A DNA stretch of 64,000 bases from Rhodobacteraceae bacterium EL53 (GCA_900313015.1 OMPR01000017.1:341512-405511), one strand, 5' to 3'; shown: positions 37,925 through 49,026, numbered from the stretch's first letter. Translations and numbers: made by a program. The notes: generated by a model from the letters alone, not told the origin.

Positions 37925-38293
37925 AGGAATTTCCTTGGAAGAGGCGCAAAGCTATAAGGGTCGAATATCCAACCCATTTTGTGAAAAATCACGGGGAAAA
38001 GTCTACTCACAAATCCATGAGGGCCTAATTTTTCAAGGCCGATGAGATTTACAGGCGTGCCTTTCGGATCCTTTGAGGTCTCTCGCGATTGAGTGGATTT
38101 TTCTCGTTTTCAGCGAAAAAATCGCATTTGCGCAAGTTCCTGCCGAAAATTCCCCCTAATTTGAACCACCGACAAACACTTCTTGGCGTGAGAATCGACC
38201 TGTGGCATACACAGCACATCCGGGGATGGATATTAACCAATGCGCACGTAACATCGAGCGCAGGCAGGACGACATACGGGACGGACGCAGGAA
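37925..38293. other. Divergent intergenic region between the L,D-transpeptidase and DUF882 genes
   Basis: About 370 bases holding the promoters of two divergent envelope genes. It is A/T-rich, with runs such as GAAAAAATCGCATTTGCGCAAG. No gene, no terminator and no clear -35/-10 pair that I would trust. Confidence 0.35.
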
Positions 38294-38863
38294 ATGACAG
38301 AAATTTGCTCATCGGGCTTGACCCGGCGCGCGCTACTTGGAGCATTCGCAGCAACAGCTGTAATCGCCGCGCCTACTTATTCCAACGCAGCAGGCTTTCT
38401 TCGCGGAGGTGGCGACATTCGCCGCATCCGGATGTATTCGGGGCGCACCGGGGAGCGCATCGATATGGTGTATTGGATCGACGGAAAGTATATCAAAGAC
38501 GCCGTGAAAGAAGTGAACCACTTCATGCGGGATTGGCGAACGGATCAGGTCAAAGGCATCGATCTTCGCACAATTGACATCATGGCTGCATCTCACAACC
38601 TGATGGATATCAGCGAACCCTACATGATGTTGTCGGGGTATCGTAGCCCAAAAACCAATGCCATGTTGCGCCGTCGGTCGCGTGGGGTCGCAAAAAACTC
38701 ACTTCATATGCAAGGTAAGGCGGCTGACCTTAGGTTGTCTTCCCGGTCGGTAAGCCAGATCGCAAGAGCCGCGTCTTCGTGCCGTGCAGGTGGTGTGGGC
38801 CGGTATTCGAGTTCTAATTTCGTACACATGGATTGTGGCGAAGTACGGAACTGGGGCCGCTGA
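38294..38863 (+). CDS. DUF882 (YcbK/M15-type) protein with Tat signal
   Basis: A 189-residue protein of the peptidase M15-like DUF882 family. The N-terminus has a twin-arginine signal, LTRRALLGAFAATAVIAAPTYSNA (residues 9-32). The metal-binding set typical of M15 carboxypeptidases is present: His138 and Asp145 in HMQGKAADLRL and His178 in FVHMDCG. YxSGYRSPKTN (about 114-122) is a family hallmark. It probably acts on peptidoglycan peptides in the periplasm (E. coli MepK/YcbK is a murein endopeptidase cutting the crosslinks made by L,D-transpeptidases). The divergent L,D-transpeptidase is therefore a meaningful partner. Confidence 0.92.
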   Translation: MTEICSSGLTRRALLGAFAATAVIAAPTYSNAAGFLRGGGDIRRIRMYSGRTGERIDMVYWIDGKYIKDAVKEVNHFMRDWRTDQVKGIDLRTIDIMAASHNLMDISEPYMMLSGYRSPKTNAMLRRRSRGVAKNSLHMQGKAADLRLSSRSVSQIARAASSCRAGGVGRYSSSNFVHMDCGEVRNWGR

Positions 38864-38894
38864 TCCCGAATTTCTAATACAACGGACCGCTTAG

Positions 38895-38928
38895 AAAGCT
38901 TGCGTATCTTACGCAGGCTTTTTTCTTT
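38895..38928 (+). terminator. Terminator of the DUF882 gene
   Basis: AAGCTTGCGTA (38896-38906) pairs with TACGCAGGCTT (38910-38920), with one G-U pair and a 3-base loop, followed by TTTTCTTT. Confidence 0.85.
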
Positions 38929-39057
38929 GGTTCTGGATACATCTCAATCTTGTAGCGGATTAGATGTCCAAAGATTGCCCTGAGCATTCAAAACACCCAG
39001 CAGTGAGCCACTTGCCCTGCCAACATAAGGGTGACAGGACACATGTTATAGAAAGGG

Positions 39058-41106
39058 TTAACCCCGGCGCCGACGTCGACGTCCACCCGAGGTCGAATCT
39101 GATTCACCGCCAGTATTGAAAGTAAGATCTGGTAAGCTAACGATTTTTGATAGCTCAGGAAACGGGTCCGTCTTGTGCGGAATCGCATTCGCTGCAACGA
39201 AGTGTTCCTGGAACTTTGGTTCAATCGCAGTCTCAACCTTAGTGATCTCGCCAACTACACGCTCAATCTCGACCCGGGCTGCAACATTGCACAGTGCAAT
39301 GCGTGCGCCTGTACCCGCAGCATTCCCAGCACTGGATACGTTTTCAAGCGGTGCGTCCGGGATCATGCCCAAAACCATCGCATGTTTTGTAGAGATATGC
39401 GCGCCAAAGGCGCCGGCCAAAACAACTCGATCAACCTTGTCGACCTTCATTTCATCCATCAGCAACCGCGCACCGGCATAGAGCGCTGATTTCGCCAACT
39501 GAATCGCCCGAATATCGCCCTGTGTCACTGTGATACGTGGCCCCCCTTCGGCGGAAGCATCATGGATCAGATAGGAATGGGTGCGCCCTTCGGGAACCAT
39601 TCGTTCCGTTCCAGTCTGCGCAGCGGACCCGAGCAAGCCAGATGAATCAAGCAGGCCCGCAATACGCAATTCAGCGACCGCCTCAATGATACCAGATCCA
39701 CAAATGCCAGTGATGCCGGTTGTTGCGATAACCGCATCAAAACCATCTTCGTTGGACCAGATGTCCGAACCGATCACGCGGAACCGTGGTTCTTTAGTTG
39801 CGGGGTCAATTTCAATCCGTTCGATCGCACCGGGCGCGGCGCGCTGGCCAGAGCTGATCTGGGCACCCTCAAACGCTGGCCCTGTTGGGGACGAACACGC
39901 CAGTACACGAGAGGTGTCACCTAGCAGGATTTCAGCATTGGTTCCCACATCAACTATCAAAACCAAGTCTTTGGATTTACCGGGTTCTTCGCTTAGCGCG
40001 ACAGCCGCAGCATCCGCCCCAACGTGACCCGCGATGCAGGGCAGAATGTACACCTGTGCGCGATCATTCATGGTCGTCAAATCAAGGTCGCGCGCGTCCA
40101 AAGACATGCTTTGAGACGTTGCCAGCGCAAACGGTGCCTGCCCCAGTTCAACCGGATCCAAGCCCAACAGCAGATGGTGCATTACCGGATTACAGACAAA
40201 CACGGTTTCGACGATCAGGTTGGGATCGATGTTCCCTTCTTCGGCGATGCCCTTGGTCAGATCATCGATCGCCTCGCGCACCGCTCGGGTCATTTCTTTG
40301 TCGCCGCCCGGATTCATCATTGCGTACGAGACGCGGCTCATTAAATCCTCACCAAAACGGATCTGCGGGTTCATCAATCCCGACGATGCAGTGACTTCTC
40401 CTGTTTCCAGATCCGTCAGGTGGGCGGCAATTGTTGTAGACCCCAAATCAATCGCCAGCCCATAAAGCCCGCCTTCGTGCAGGCCCGGCCAGATTTCGGT
40501 GACACTGGCGGTTGCACCCGAATGGCTTTTGTGGACAGCCACGGTCACCTGCCATTTGCCCTTACGCAAGGCAGGCTGCAGTTTTGACATCAGCGATAAA
40601 TCGGCTGTGATCGCCGGGATGTCCCACTGATCCTTGAGGGCGCGTTCCAAGCGTTCCAAATCACCCGTTGGCGAATGCATGTCAGGCTCTTCGACCTCAA
40701 CAAAGTACAGCCGCGTTGCAGGGTCCATCGTAATGGCACGCGCGGCGGCTGCTTTGCGTACCACCTGACGGTGGACTTGGCTTTCTGGGGGAACATCAAT
40801 CACGATATCGCCCAAAACAGTTGCCTGACATCCCAACCGGCGCCCAGCCTTAAGCCCTCGTTTATCCTCGTAGCGCTGCTCCACCGCGTTCCATTCCGAC
40901 AGCGCACCTTCTGTTGCGGTGACACCGTGCTTAGGGAATTCACCATAAGACGGAGTAATCTGACATTTGGAACAAATTCCGCGCCCGCCACAGACCGAGT
41001 CCAAATCAACGCCTAACTGGCGTGCTGCGGTCAGAATCGGCGTACCGACGGGAAAGTTCCCGCGTTTGCCGGATGGGGTGAAGACGACAAGAGGATCGGT
41101 TGTCAT
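39058..41106 (-). CDS. Corrinoid protein reductive activator, ASKHA/RACo family (DUF4445)
   Basis: About 682 residues. An N-terminal 2Fe-2S ferredoxin domain carries Cys39, Cys45 and Cys48 (VCGGRGICSKC), plus a later Cys in RRLGCQATV. The C-terminal DUF4445 ASKHA ATPase part includes YGLAIDLGSTTIAAHL and VLIVDVGTNAEILLG. Such proteins use ATP to return Co(II) corrinoid proteins to Co(I) for methyltransferases. The protein ends in a basic RRRRRR tail. Start choice: MTTDPLVV at 41106 fits the ferredoxin domain; the frame runs 40 codons further without family similarity. No corrinoid or methyltransferase gene adjoins it. Confidence 0.9.
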   Translation of the reverse strand: MTTDPLVVFTPSGKRGNFPVGTPILTAARQLGVDLDSVCGGRGICSKCQITPSYGEFPKHGVTATEGALSEWNAVEQRYEDKRGLKAGRRLGCQATVLGDIVIDVPPESQVHRQVVRKAAAARAITMDPATRLYFVEVEEPDMHSPTGDLERLERALKDQWDIPAITADLSLMSKLQPALRKGKWQVTVAVHKSHSGATASVTEIWPGLHEGGLYGLAIDLGSTTIAAHLTDLETGEVTASSGLMNPQIRFGEDLMSRVSYAMMNPGGDKEMTRAVREAIDDLTKGIAEEGNIDPNLIVETVFVCNPVMHHLLLGLDPVELGQAPFALATSQSMSLDARDLDLTTMNDRAQVYILPCIAGHVGADAAAVALSEEPGKSKDLVLIVDVGTNAEILLGDTSRVLACSSPTGPAFEGAQISSGQRAAPGAIERIEIDPATKEPRFRVIGSDIWSNEDGFDAVIATTGITGICGSGIIEAVAELRIAGLLDSSGLLGSAAQTGTERMVPEGRTHSYLIHDASAEGGPRITVTQGDIRAIQLAKSALYAGARLLMDEMKVDKVDRVVLAGAFGAHISTKHAMVLGMIPDAPLENVSSAGNAAGTGARIALCNVAARVEIERVVGEITKVETAIEPKFQEHFVAANAIPHKTDPFPELSKIVSLPDLTFNTGGESDSTSGGRRRRRRG

Positions 41107-41336
41107 GCGGGGACTGCCTTTGGTGTTGCGCGTTTCGTCGCAAGATATGGGTTTCGACAGAAAGGGAAAGGCCAGAGAACGGCACGTTGATTGTTCATGG
41201 CGTCGTTTTTCGCGATTGCGGAACAAATTCGTCCAAAATCACCCGTGAATCACTCTATGCGCTTGGGGGCTTTCCCCTGCTGGCAATCCATGCGATAGGG
41301 TGGCCGTCAAACGGGCTTATGCATAGGGGTTACTAG

Positions 41337-42785
<1,449 letters not shown>

Positions 42786-42798
42786 AACCAAAGTTCAG

Positions 42799-42827
42799 GG
42801 GCCGGTTCCAAATGAATCGGCCCTTTC
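42799..42827 (+). terminator. Terminator of guaB
   Basis: GGGCCGGTTC (42799-42808) and GAATCGGCCC (42814-42823) form a 10-bp stem with one G-U pair and a 5-base loop, followed by a short TTTCAC. It lies between convergent guaB and the MmgE/PrpD gene. Confidence 0.7.
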
Positions 42828-42829
42828 AC

Positions 42830-44131
42830 TCAAGATGTGACCGTTAGGTATTTGGCCAACCCATGTGCGCTGCCACCGCTTTGCAACATCGTCCAAATTT
42901 CGTCTGCCATCTGGTTTCCAATCAACAGCTTGGCTTTACGCCGCACACGATCTTCGCGATCCGAAAGCGACAGCGGTGATTGCAAATCGTGATGCGCCTC
43001 TAACCGCGCACCATCCCGACGTAAGATGGTCAGTTTTGCTTCTGTTTCAGATAGGCTTTCATCAGCCTCTACTTTGATCCGATCCCTGAGCCGGATCAGA
43101 CGCGGATCTGCACAGACGTTGTCTGAATAACTCTCCAGCTTAGCGGTGTCGTACCCAATGGCGCGCATCGCCAAGACGGTGCGATATGAGAATTTGGCCC
43201 CCAATCCGGTGGTCGGCGCAATCTGATTGCAAACGCTCATCCAGCGTGGGCTTGTTTTCACTTGGATTTCAGCGACTTCTGGCTCTGCAATATCCAACGT
43301 CCGGGCGGCTTCCAAGGCAGCATGTAGCCCATGACAACAGGCATGGAATTTGTGACTGACAGATTCAAACAGCCATTCATCCCCAATACCGTCAAGTCCA
43401 GCTTGCACGTCTTGCTGACCATGGTGCGTTGCGCCAAATCCAAACGCCCCCTCTAGTGCCTCGGGGTGTGAAACAAAGCCGCGTTTGATCAAATCCGTTG
43501 CTTCGACCCCGGCCGATGCGGCAAGGCCTGCGTTATAGGGTTTGCCCATGGTTCCAAACTGCACCTTTAGGCCAGCTGCACGGGTAGCGGTCAGACCCAG
43601 AACCATCTGAATTTTCTCGCTATTCAAACCGGCTAAACGCGCCGCAGCAGCCGCGGCGCCAAACGCCCCAGCCGTTGCGGTTTGATGAAATCCGGTTTGA
43701 TAATGATCCCGACCCAGCCACAACCCAACGCGGACAGAGACCTCCATCCCAACTAATGCGGCCTCAAGCACATCAACAAGAGGTTTGTTGTGCACCTGTC
43801 CCATAGCCAAAGCCGCAGGAAAAACGGCAACGGATGGATGACCGATATGGGCGAAATGAGTGTCGTCATAGTCCAACGCGTGCGACGTGGTTCCGTTCAC
43901 CAAGGCAGCAGAGCGAGCTGGTGCAGCCCCTGCCCCAAACAACGTTGACTGACCCGCCCCGGCTTCTCCTAAAACCATATCACGTGTAATCTGGGATACG
44001 GGTTCCTTCACACCTGCCCGCCCGACCGAAATCCAATCAAGCGCAGACAAAGCAGTTACCAAACGAGCGGCGGCTGTGGTGGTTACGGGGCCGGCTGTAA
44101 AAGCGGCCAACGAACTAGAAAACTGTGTCAT
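42830..44131 (-). CDS. MmgE/PrpD family protein
   Basis: A 433-residue protein of the 2-methylcitrate dehydratase/cis-aconitate decarboxylase/immune-responsive-gene-1 family. Motifs include LVNGTTSHALDYDDTHFAHIGHPSVAVFPAAL (about residues 78-109) and the dense FHQTATAGAFGAAAAAARL near 150. The family includes PrpD, aconitate decarboxylase and uncharacterised enzymes. No prpB or prpC adjoins it, so 2-methylcitrate dehydratase activity cannot be assumed. Confidence 0.9.
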   Translation of the reverse strand: MTQFSSSLAAFTAGPVTTTAAARLVTALSALDWISVGRAGVKEPVSQITRDMVLGEAGAGQSTLFGAGAAPARSAALVNGTTSHALDYDDTHFAHIGHPSVAVFPAALAMGQVHNKPLVDVLEAALVGMEVSVRVGLWLGRDHYQTGFHQTATAGAFGAAAAAARLAGLNSEKIQMVLGLTATRAAGLKVQFGTMGKPYNAGLAASAGVEATDLIKRGFVSHPEALEGAFGFGATHHGQQDVQAGLDGIGDEWLFESVSHKFHACCHGLHAALEAARTLDIAEPEVAEIQVKTSPRWMSVCNQIAPTTGLGAKFSYRTVLAMRAIGYDTAKLESYSDNVCADPRLIRLRDRIKVEADESLSETEAKLTILRRDGARLEAHHDLQSPLSLSDREDRVRRKAKLLIGNQMADEIWTMLQSGGSAHGLAKYLTVTS

Positions 44132-44167
44132 GAGGGCAGTCTAACGCCCATATCCGGGCGGTAAAGC

Positions 44168-44611
44168 TTATCCGTACAGATCAGCTGCGCGATTTTCAAA
44201 CGCGCGTACGATGCGGTGCATGGCTTCGTTGAAAACAACGCCGATAATGCCCTGCAAAATGGCATTCTTGAACTCAAAATCCACGAAGAAGGAAACGTCA
44301 CACCCCTGCTCTGTATCCACAAAACTCCAGGTGGATTTCATGTACTTAAACGGACCGTCCAGATATTGGGTATCCACCTTCAGATCGTTTGGAAACAGAA
44401 CCACCCGACTGCCAAAGCGTTCGCGGAACACTTTAAACGAAATTATCAAATCCGCTTCCATCATCGTGGCATCGCCCTGAGGCACTGTGCGCCGTATGCG
44501 GGCTGCAGCACACCACGGTAAAAATTGCGGATACTTGGCGACGTCAGCGACCAGATCGTACATTTGCTGAGCGGTGTACGGCAGCGGTCTGGTTTCTGAA
44601 TGGGTGGGCAT
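44168..44611 (-). CDS. COQ10/RatA-like SRPBCC protein (ubiquinone-binding)
   Basis: A 147-residue START-like protein of the type II toxin RatA/COQ10 family: [28 protein letters not shown] near the N-terminus and [38 protein letters not shown] at the end. In mitochondria and alphaproteobacteria COQ10 binds ubiquinone for respiration. Start choice: MPTHSETR at 44611 fits the family; the frame extends 12 codons into the leader without similarity. It is divergent from hpt, 72 bases apart. Confidence 0.88.
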   Translation of the reverse strand: MPTHSETRPLPYTAQQMYDLVADVAKYPQFLPWCAAARIRRTVPQGDATMMEADLIISFKVFRERFGSRVVLFPNDLKVDTQYLDGPFKYMKSTWSFVDTEQGCDVSFFVDFEFKNAILQGIIGVVFNEAMHRIVRAFENRAADLYG

Positions 44612-44683
44612 AGGGGCCTGCATTATTGGGTGACAATGGCGCGTCATGTCGTATGTTGCGCGCGAAAGATCAAGGGGGCAGCG

Positions 44684-45232
44684 ATGAGCGACCGCGCATA
44701 TGTGATAGATACAATGATCTCAGCCAAGGCCATTGCGGCCCGGATCGAAGAGTTGTGTCGAGAAATTGTGAATGAATTTGGTGGCACCGACAAGCTTGTT
44801 GTTGTGGGCCTTTTGCGCGGTAGTTTTGTGTTCATCGCTGACCTCGTCCGCGAACTAGACCTGCCAATCGAAGTAGATTTTCTGGAAGCATCATCCTATG
44901 GTGATTCCATGGAAAGTAGCAGGGAAGTTCGCATTCTCAAAGACTTGCGTGGCGCAATTGAAGGTCGTGACGTGCTGGTTGTTGAAGATATCGTTGACAC
45001 CGGACACACCCTGAACCACGTGACCCAACTACTGCAAAGCCGCAATCCCAAGCGCCTGAAGTCTATTGCCCTGCTGGATAAACCCAGCCGGCGCGAGGTT
45101 GATTTCAGATCTGATTGGATCGGTTTTGAAATCCCTGATGAATTTGTTGTGGGGTATGGAATTGATTACGCACAGCGCAACCGAAACCTGCCTTTCATCG
45201 GCAAGGTACGATTTGTCGCGGATGCAGAATAA
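44684..45232 (+). CDS. hpt: Hypoxanthine phosphoribosyltransferase
   Basis: A 182-residue purine salvage enzyme converting hypoxanthine or guanine to IMP or GMP with PRPP. The PRPP loop is [13 protein letters not shown] at about residues 93-105, with [19 protein letters not shown] and the C-terminal [22 protein letters not shown]. Start choice: MSDRAYVI at 44684, preceded by AAGGGGG; the frame's earlier 28 codons are unlike the family. A small membrane-protein gene follows after 81 bases. Confidence 0.95.
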   Translation: MSDRAYVIDTMISAKAIAARIEELCREIVNEFGGTDKLVVVGLLRGSFVFIADLVRELDLPIEVDFLEASSYGDSMESSREVRILKDLRGAIEGRDVLVVEDIVDTGHTLNHVTQLLQSRNPKRLKSIALLDKPSRREVDFRSDWIGFEIPDEFVVGYGIDYAQRNRNLPFIGKVRFVADAE

Positions 45233-45313
45233 CCCCCGTATCCCTGAGGGCGACATGCGTGCACCTTGCGAGCCCCCCCCGTGCACCGCCGTGGCACATC
45301 GTTGGGGCACCTC

Positions 45314-45481
45314 ATGAACCTGCGTCATCTTTTGCGCATGTCACGTTGGGCCCGAAATCCCCCATCCGAAAAGAAAGTCCTGTTGGTATTTGGCGTCATC
45401 GCCTTTTGCCTGATCCTGTTCGGAATCGAATACGCCGGTTTCTGGCCAGACTGGGCCAAGACCAACTCCTTGAAACCGTGA
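45314..45481 (+). CDS. Small single-pass membrane protein
   Basis: A 55-residue protein starting MNLRHLLRMSRWARNPPSEKKV, followed by one hydrophobic segment (LLVFGVIAFCLILFGIEY, about residues 23-40) and FWPDWAKTN. The segment next to a basic N-terminus suggests an inner-membrane anchor with the N-terminus inside. It looks like a conserved small protein of Rhodobacteraceae seen downstream of hpt. Start choice: ATG at 45314; an upstream in-frame ATG at 45266 would add proline-rich leader residues. The function is unknown. Confidence 0.65.
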   Translation: MNLRHLLRMSRWARNPPSEKKVLLVFGVIAFCLILFGIEYAGFWPDWAKTNSLKP

Positions 45482-46098
45482 CACAGGGTCAGAACGGCGA
45501 AAGTTGACCCGGCTCATTAGTCGAATGTCTGTGCCGAGTTGTGAGGCACGTGCGAGAAAGGTACCAGAGGCAAGAAATACTCTTGATGCGACATGGAAAT
45601 CGCGAAAGCGGAACCGAAGCCTGGTAACTTGAAGAAAAAGTTTGGCGGGTTGCCGTTGGATTACCTGAGACCTACGATGGACTATCGAGCCCAAAAATTG
45701 ATCACGCGCTATTTGCTTGCGTTTGTTCCTTAATTAACCTTGACGATGGCCTTCGTTGGAATTGCCGCTCTTATCGGCCTGATCCTGTCGAATGTCGCCT
45801 TTTTCCTTATGTTTAAGTCTTGGTTGATTGCGCTGGTTGCTAACCACACCAGTGTAGAGGAAGAGTGTGTAACCGCAGTTGATGTCTGTGACATGTCGAT
45901 TTTTGATATAGGATGCGTTAGAGGGTTTGGCAAAAAACCTCATGAAGTTGGTGAACAGTCAAGGGGTTGAGGACCAGTCCTTAGGATCCCTTTCTGCCTT
46001 TCTCGCGTCGATTCTGAATATAAATTATTGGATATGACAGGATAGTAGTATGCTTGAAACATCGAATGGGAAACAAATATTAGCCCTTGAAAGGACCT
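45482..46098. other. Gene-poor stretch between the small membrane protein and the AI-2E gene
   Basis: About 617 bases. One plus-strand ORF (45740-45970) could encode a 76-residue protein with a hydrophobic segment (VGIAALIGLILSNVAFFLMF) but has no ribosome binding site and unusual codon use, so I do not call it. No RNA gene or terminator was recognised. Confidence 0.35.
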
Positions 46099-47370
46099 CT
46101 ATTTGGAGGGCCCTTCTGGCGATTTTCGCGCCTTTTCACGTGTCTTCTTACGCTCAATAAGTTCCTGCTTTATGGCAACAAGCTCCGGATCCTCGTCGAT
46201 AGGCTCTTTGCTCCCAGACGCGGTTTGTTCTCTCAAACCGGGCGCTATTTCTGGTGACCTAGAATCGCCCGATAGATCAGAGGCAGTGACCGGATCATCA
46301 GGTAAAATTCCGTCACTGGACAACAGCTTAGCAAACGGCCGAAGCCCCGGGATTTGCGAGCAGATGATCATAATCACCACAGTAAGAGGCACCGCGATAA
46401 AGGCGCCGACCCCGCCCCACATCATGCCCCAGAATGTCAGAGCGAGCATTACAACAAAGGTACTGAGATTGAGTGACTTCCCCTGAAGGCGGGGCTGCAC
46501 GATGTTTCCGATGATTGCGTCCCCACCGCCATAGACAACGACGACGATCAGTGCGGGCGTTAGGGTGTCAAACTGAAGGAATGCTACGAGCGTCGGGAAC
46601 AATACAGCGAGGAATGAACCGATATTGGGTATGAAATTTAGCAGGAAGACGCTGAACGCGAGAAAAATTGCAAAATCCACGCCAAGAAATTTGAGAACAA
46701 TAAAGGCGAGCGTTCCGCTCATCGCGCTGGTTGCTGCGTTGATCCACATGTACTGACGCACACCCGCAGAGATAGCATCCAAGATATCTTTTACGCGCTG
46801 TGCCTGCTCTGTCGTGTTACACAAGCGAGGCAGTTTTTCGGTAAACGCCCCACGCTCGGCCAACATGAAGGCCAGATACATCAGGATCAATCCGACGTTG
46901 CCAGCAACACTTGCTGCAGACGACGCAAATCCGGTTAACAGGCCCTCGACATCGAAGTTTTCAATGGAGGTTTCGGCGGCAGTCAGGTTTTCAGAGCCTA
47001 TGAGACCCTGTAGTTGAACCCTGATTTGCGCCAACCTTTCGGTGTATTTTGGCAGTTCGGTTTGAAACGCCTCAGCCTGTGATGCAACGCTGTATCCCAA
47101 CAATAAGAGAAGCGCGAAAATCAGGGCAGTCGCACCAATATAGGCCACCCAGCGTGGTACGTTTCGTCCGGCGAAAGTCGCCGAGTTCAGGCGATCGATT
47201 AGCGCCATGTTCAAAATGAAGAGAAGCGTCGCAAGCGCAACCGGCATTAAAAAGTCCCGACCAAACCAGAGCAATCCGAGAAGAATAGGAAGGGTCACAA
47301 TCGTAAGAAACCATGTTGGAGTCCGCGCAACCGGTACAGGCGAATGGGCCTGCTCATCTGTTTTGATCAT
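46099..47370 (-). CDS. AI-2E family transporter
   Basis: A 423-residue polytopic inner-membrane protein of the AI-2 exporter-like (PerM/UPF0118) family. Four to five hydrophobic segments, a central soluble region with VKDILDAISAGVRQYMWINAATSAMSG, and the typical C-terminal block VYGGGDAIIGNIVQPRLQGKSLNLS followed by a last hydrophobic pair. The C-terminal 80 residues are charged and disordered (KQELIERKKTREKARKSPEG). Members have been linked to autoinducer export or to ion/H+ antiport, so the substrate is open. It is a single gene. Confidence 0.88.
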   Translation of the reverse strand: MIKTDEQAHSPVPVARTPTWFLTIVTLPILLGLLWFGRDFLMPVALATLLFILNMALIDRLNSATFAGRNVPRWVAYIGATALIFALLLLLGYSVASQAEAFQTELPKYTERLAQIRVQLQGLIGSENLTAAETSIENFDVEGLLTGFASSAASVAGNVGLILMYLAFMLAERGAFTEKLPRLCNTTEQAQRVKDILDAISAGVRQYMWINAATSAMSGTLAFIVLKFLGVDFAIFLAFSVFLLNFIPNIGSFLAVLFPTLVAFLQFDTLTPALIVVVVYGGGDAIIGNIVQPRLQGKSLNLSTFVVMLALTFWGMMWGGVGAFIAVPLTVVIMIICSQIPGLRPFAKLLSSDGILPDDPVTASDLSGDSRSPEIAPGLREQTASGSKEPIDEDPELVAIKQELIERKKTREKARKSPEGPSK

Positions 47371-47613
47371 CGAATACTACCCCTACCAAATAGTGTGGAT
47401 CCCATTTGGTTTTGCAAATGCATCGTACAGGTCAGTCGAGTAAGGTCGAGAATTTTTGTGAATGTGCTTAGCCAAAGCGACAAAAATGCAGTGAACAGGG
47501 TATAATCTAAAACCGAACAGACCTTGCGTGGAGCGAGTTTCAAAACACTTATGAGAATTTCATTTTATGCGCTAGCCTGTCGAAAGTAAGATCATTTTCG
47601 ATATGAGGTTTCA

Positions 47614-49026
47614 TTGTCTTTTCAAATAGGCCTGTTTCTCTTTTTACTGCTAGAAGCTGCTGCTGTGTATTGTGCAGTCTTAGCGGTTCGGCATGCGCGA
47701 ACACCACAAGGGTCGGTCGCTTGGGTCGCCTTTTTGCTAGCGGCCCCTTATGTGGCAGTTCCGGCATTTCTATTTCTGGGCAGTTTCCACTTTGAGGGCT
47801 ACCTGACGGGGCGTCGGGATAGTGACGAAGTCATCAGTGGGCTGAAGACCTTTAAGGAAAAGTTCCCTCCAAGAATTGAAGACAATGCCGGAATATACGC
47901 GGCTCTTGAGAAAATTGGTGACATACCGGTTGGTTCAGGGAACGATATGGACCTGCTGATCGATGGTCAGGAAACGTTCTCTGCGATTTTTGATGCTATT
48001 GCCGCCGCCCAAGATTATGTGCTGGTACAGTCCTACATCATTAATGATGACAAAGTTGGTGGTAGACTGCGGGATGTTCTGATGGATCGTGCGCGCAATG
48101 GTGTGAAGGTTCGCCTGATCTACGACGCCGTTGGTTGCATCAAACTACCCAAACCTTATCTCGACAGCCTTTCTGCCGGGGGTGTTGAGGTTGTTAATGC
48201 GCATGCAAGAGGGGGACCCAAGAGCCGGTTTCAAATCAATTTCAGAAACCATAGGAAAACGGTCGTTGTTGACGGGAAAGTCGGATTTACCGGCGGATTG
48301 AACATGGGCGACGAGTACATGGGCGAAAATCCAAAGTTTGGCCTTTGGCGCGATACTCATGCTCGGTTAACCGGCCCTGTTGTCCAGCAACTACAGCTCA
48401 TCTTTGTTGAAGATTGGCACTGGGCCACAAAAGAGAGCCTAATTGCTTCGTTGAATTGGGATATCGAAGTTGCTGATGCCAACAGAGACGGTGTTATGTT
48501 GGCCACTGGCCCGGGGGACGTATTTGACACCGGCAGTTTTTACTTTTGCAGCTTGATCAATGCTGCAACCAGTCGGCTCTGGATTGCGTCACCTTACTTT
48601 GTCCCGGAAACAGATATTCTTACTTGCCTTAAACTGGCGGCCATGCGTGGCGTTGACGTGAAGGTTTTGACGCCAGAAGTGGTCGACCATCAGATCCCCT
48701 GGCACGCGGCTCTTGCATACTTTGATGAGATCATGGAAGCGGGCGTAGAGGTCTGGAGATACAACGAAGGGTTCATGCACCAGAAAGTCATTTTGGTAGA
48801 TGATATGATATCCTCGATCGGAACAACTAATTTGGACAATCGCTCCTGTCGCTTGAATTTTGAAGAGACCGCCATCGTTTTTGGTGAAGAAACTGCTGAA
48901 AAAACGGCCGCAATGTTCGAAGCTGATTTCAAGCGATCATTCCGTTTGACCCAGTCCCTGTCAGATCGAAACTTCAAACAGCGGCATGGTGCGCCTTTGG
49001 CTCGCCTGTTCAGCCCTTTGCTTTGA
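47614..49026 (+). CDS. cls: Cardiolipin synthase (two PLD domains)
   Basis: A 470-residue phospholipase D-type cardiolipin synthase. Two N-terminal membrane segments (about residues 3-25 and 36-56) precede two HKD motifs: His213-x-Lys215-x4-Asp220 in NHRKTVVVDG and His389-x-Lys391-x4-Asp396 in MHQKVILVDD. It condenses phosphatidylglycerol to cardiolipin in the inner membrane. The start is a TTG at 47614 with GAGG six bases upstream; no ATG gives the full first membrane segment. Its 3' end overlaps the convergent MscS gene by 17 bases. Confidence 0.92.
   Translation: MSFQIGLFLFLLLEAAAVYCAVLAVRHARTPQGSVAWVAFLLAAPYVAVPAFLFLGSFHFEGYLTGRRDSDEVISGLKTFKEKFPPRIEDNAGIYAALEKIGDIPVGSGNDMDLLIDGQETFSAIFDAIAAAQDYVLVQSYIINDDKVGGRLRDVLMDRARNGVKVRLIYDAVGCIKLPKPYLDSLSAGGVEVVNAHARGGPKSRFQINFRNHRKTVVVDGKVGFTGGLNMGDEYMGENPKFGLWRDTHARLTGPVVQQLQLIFVEDWHWATKESLIASLNWDIEVADANRDGVMLATGPGDVFDTGSFYFCSLINAATSRLWIASPYFVPETDILTCLKLAAMRGVDVKVLTPEVVDHQIPWHAALAYFDEIMEAGVEVWRYNEGFMHQKVILVDDMISSIGTTNLDNRSCRLNFEETAIVFGEETAEKTAAMFEADFKRSFRLTQSLSDRNFKQRHGAPLARLFSPLL

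Noticed and set aside
42830-44131. MmgE/PrpD gene as 2-methylcitrate dehydratase of a propionate operon
   Set aside because: No prpB, prpC or prpE gene is nearby, and the family contains several other activities.
45740-45970. ORF for a 76-residue protein with one hydrophobic segment
   Set aside because: No ribosome binding site, no recognisable family, and the C-terminal half has no protein-like pattern.
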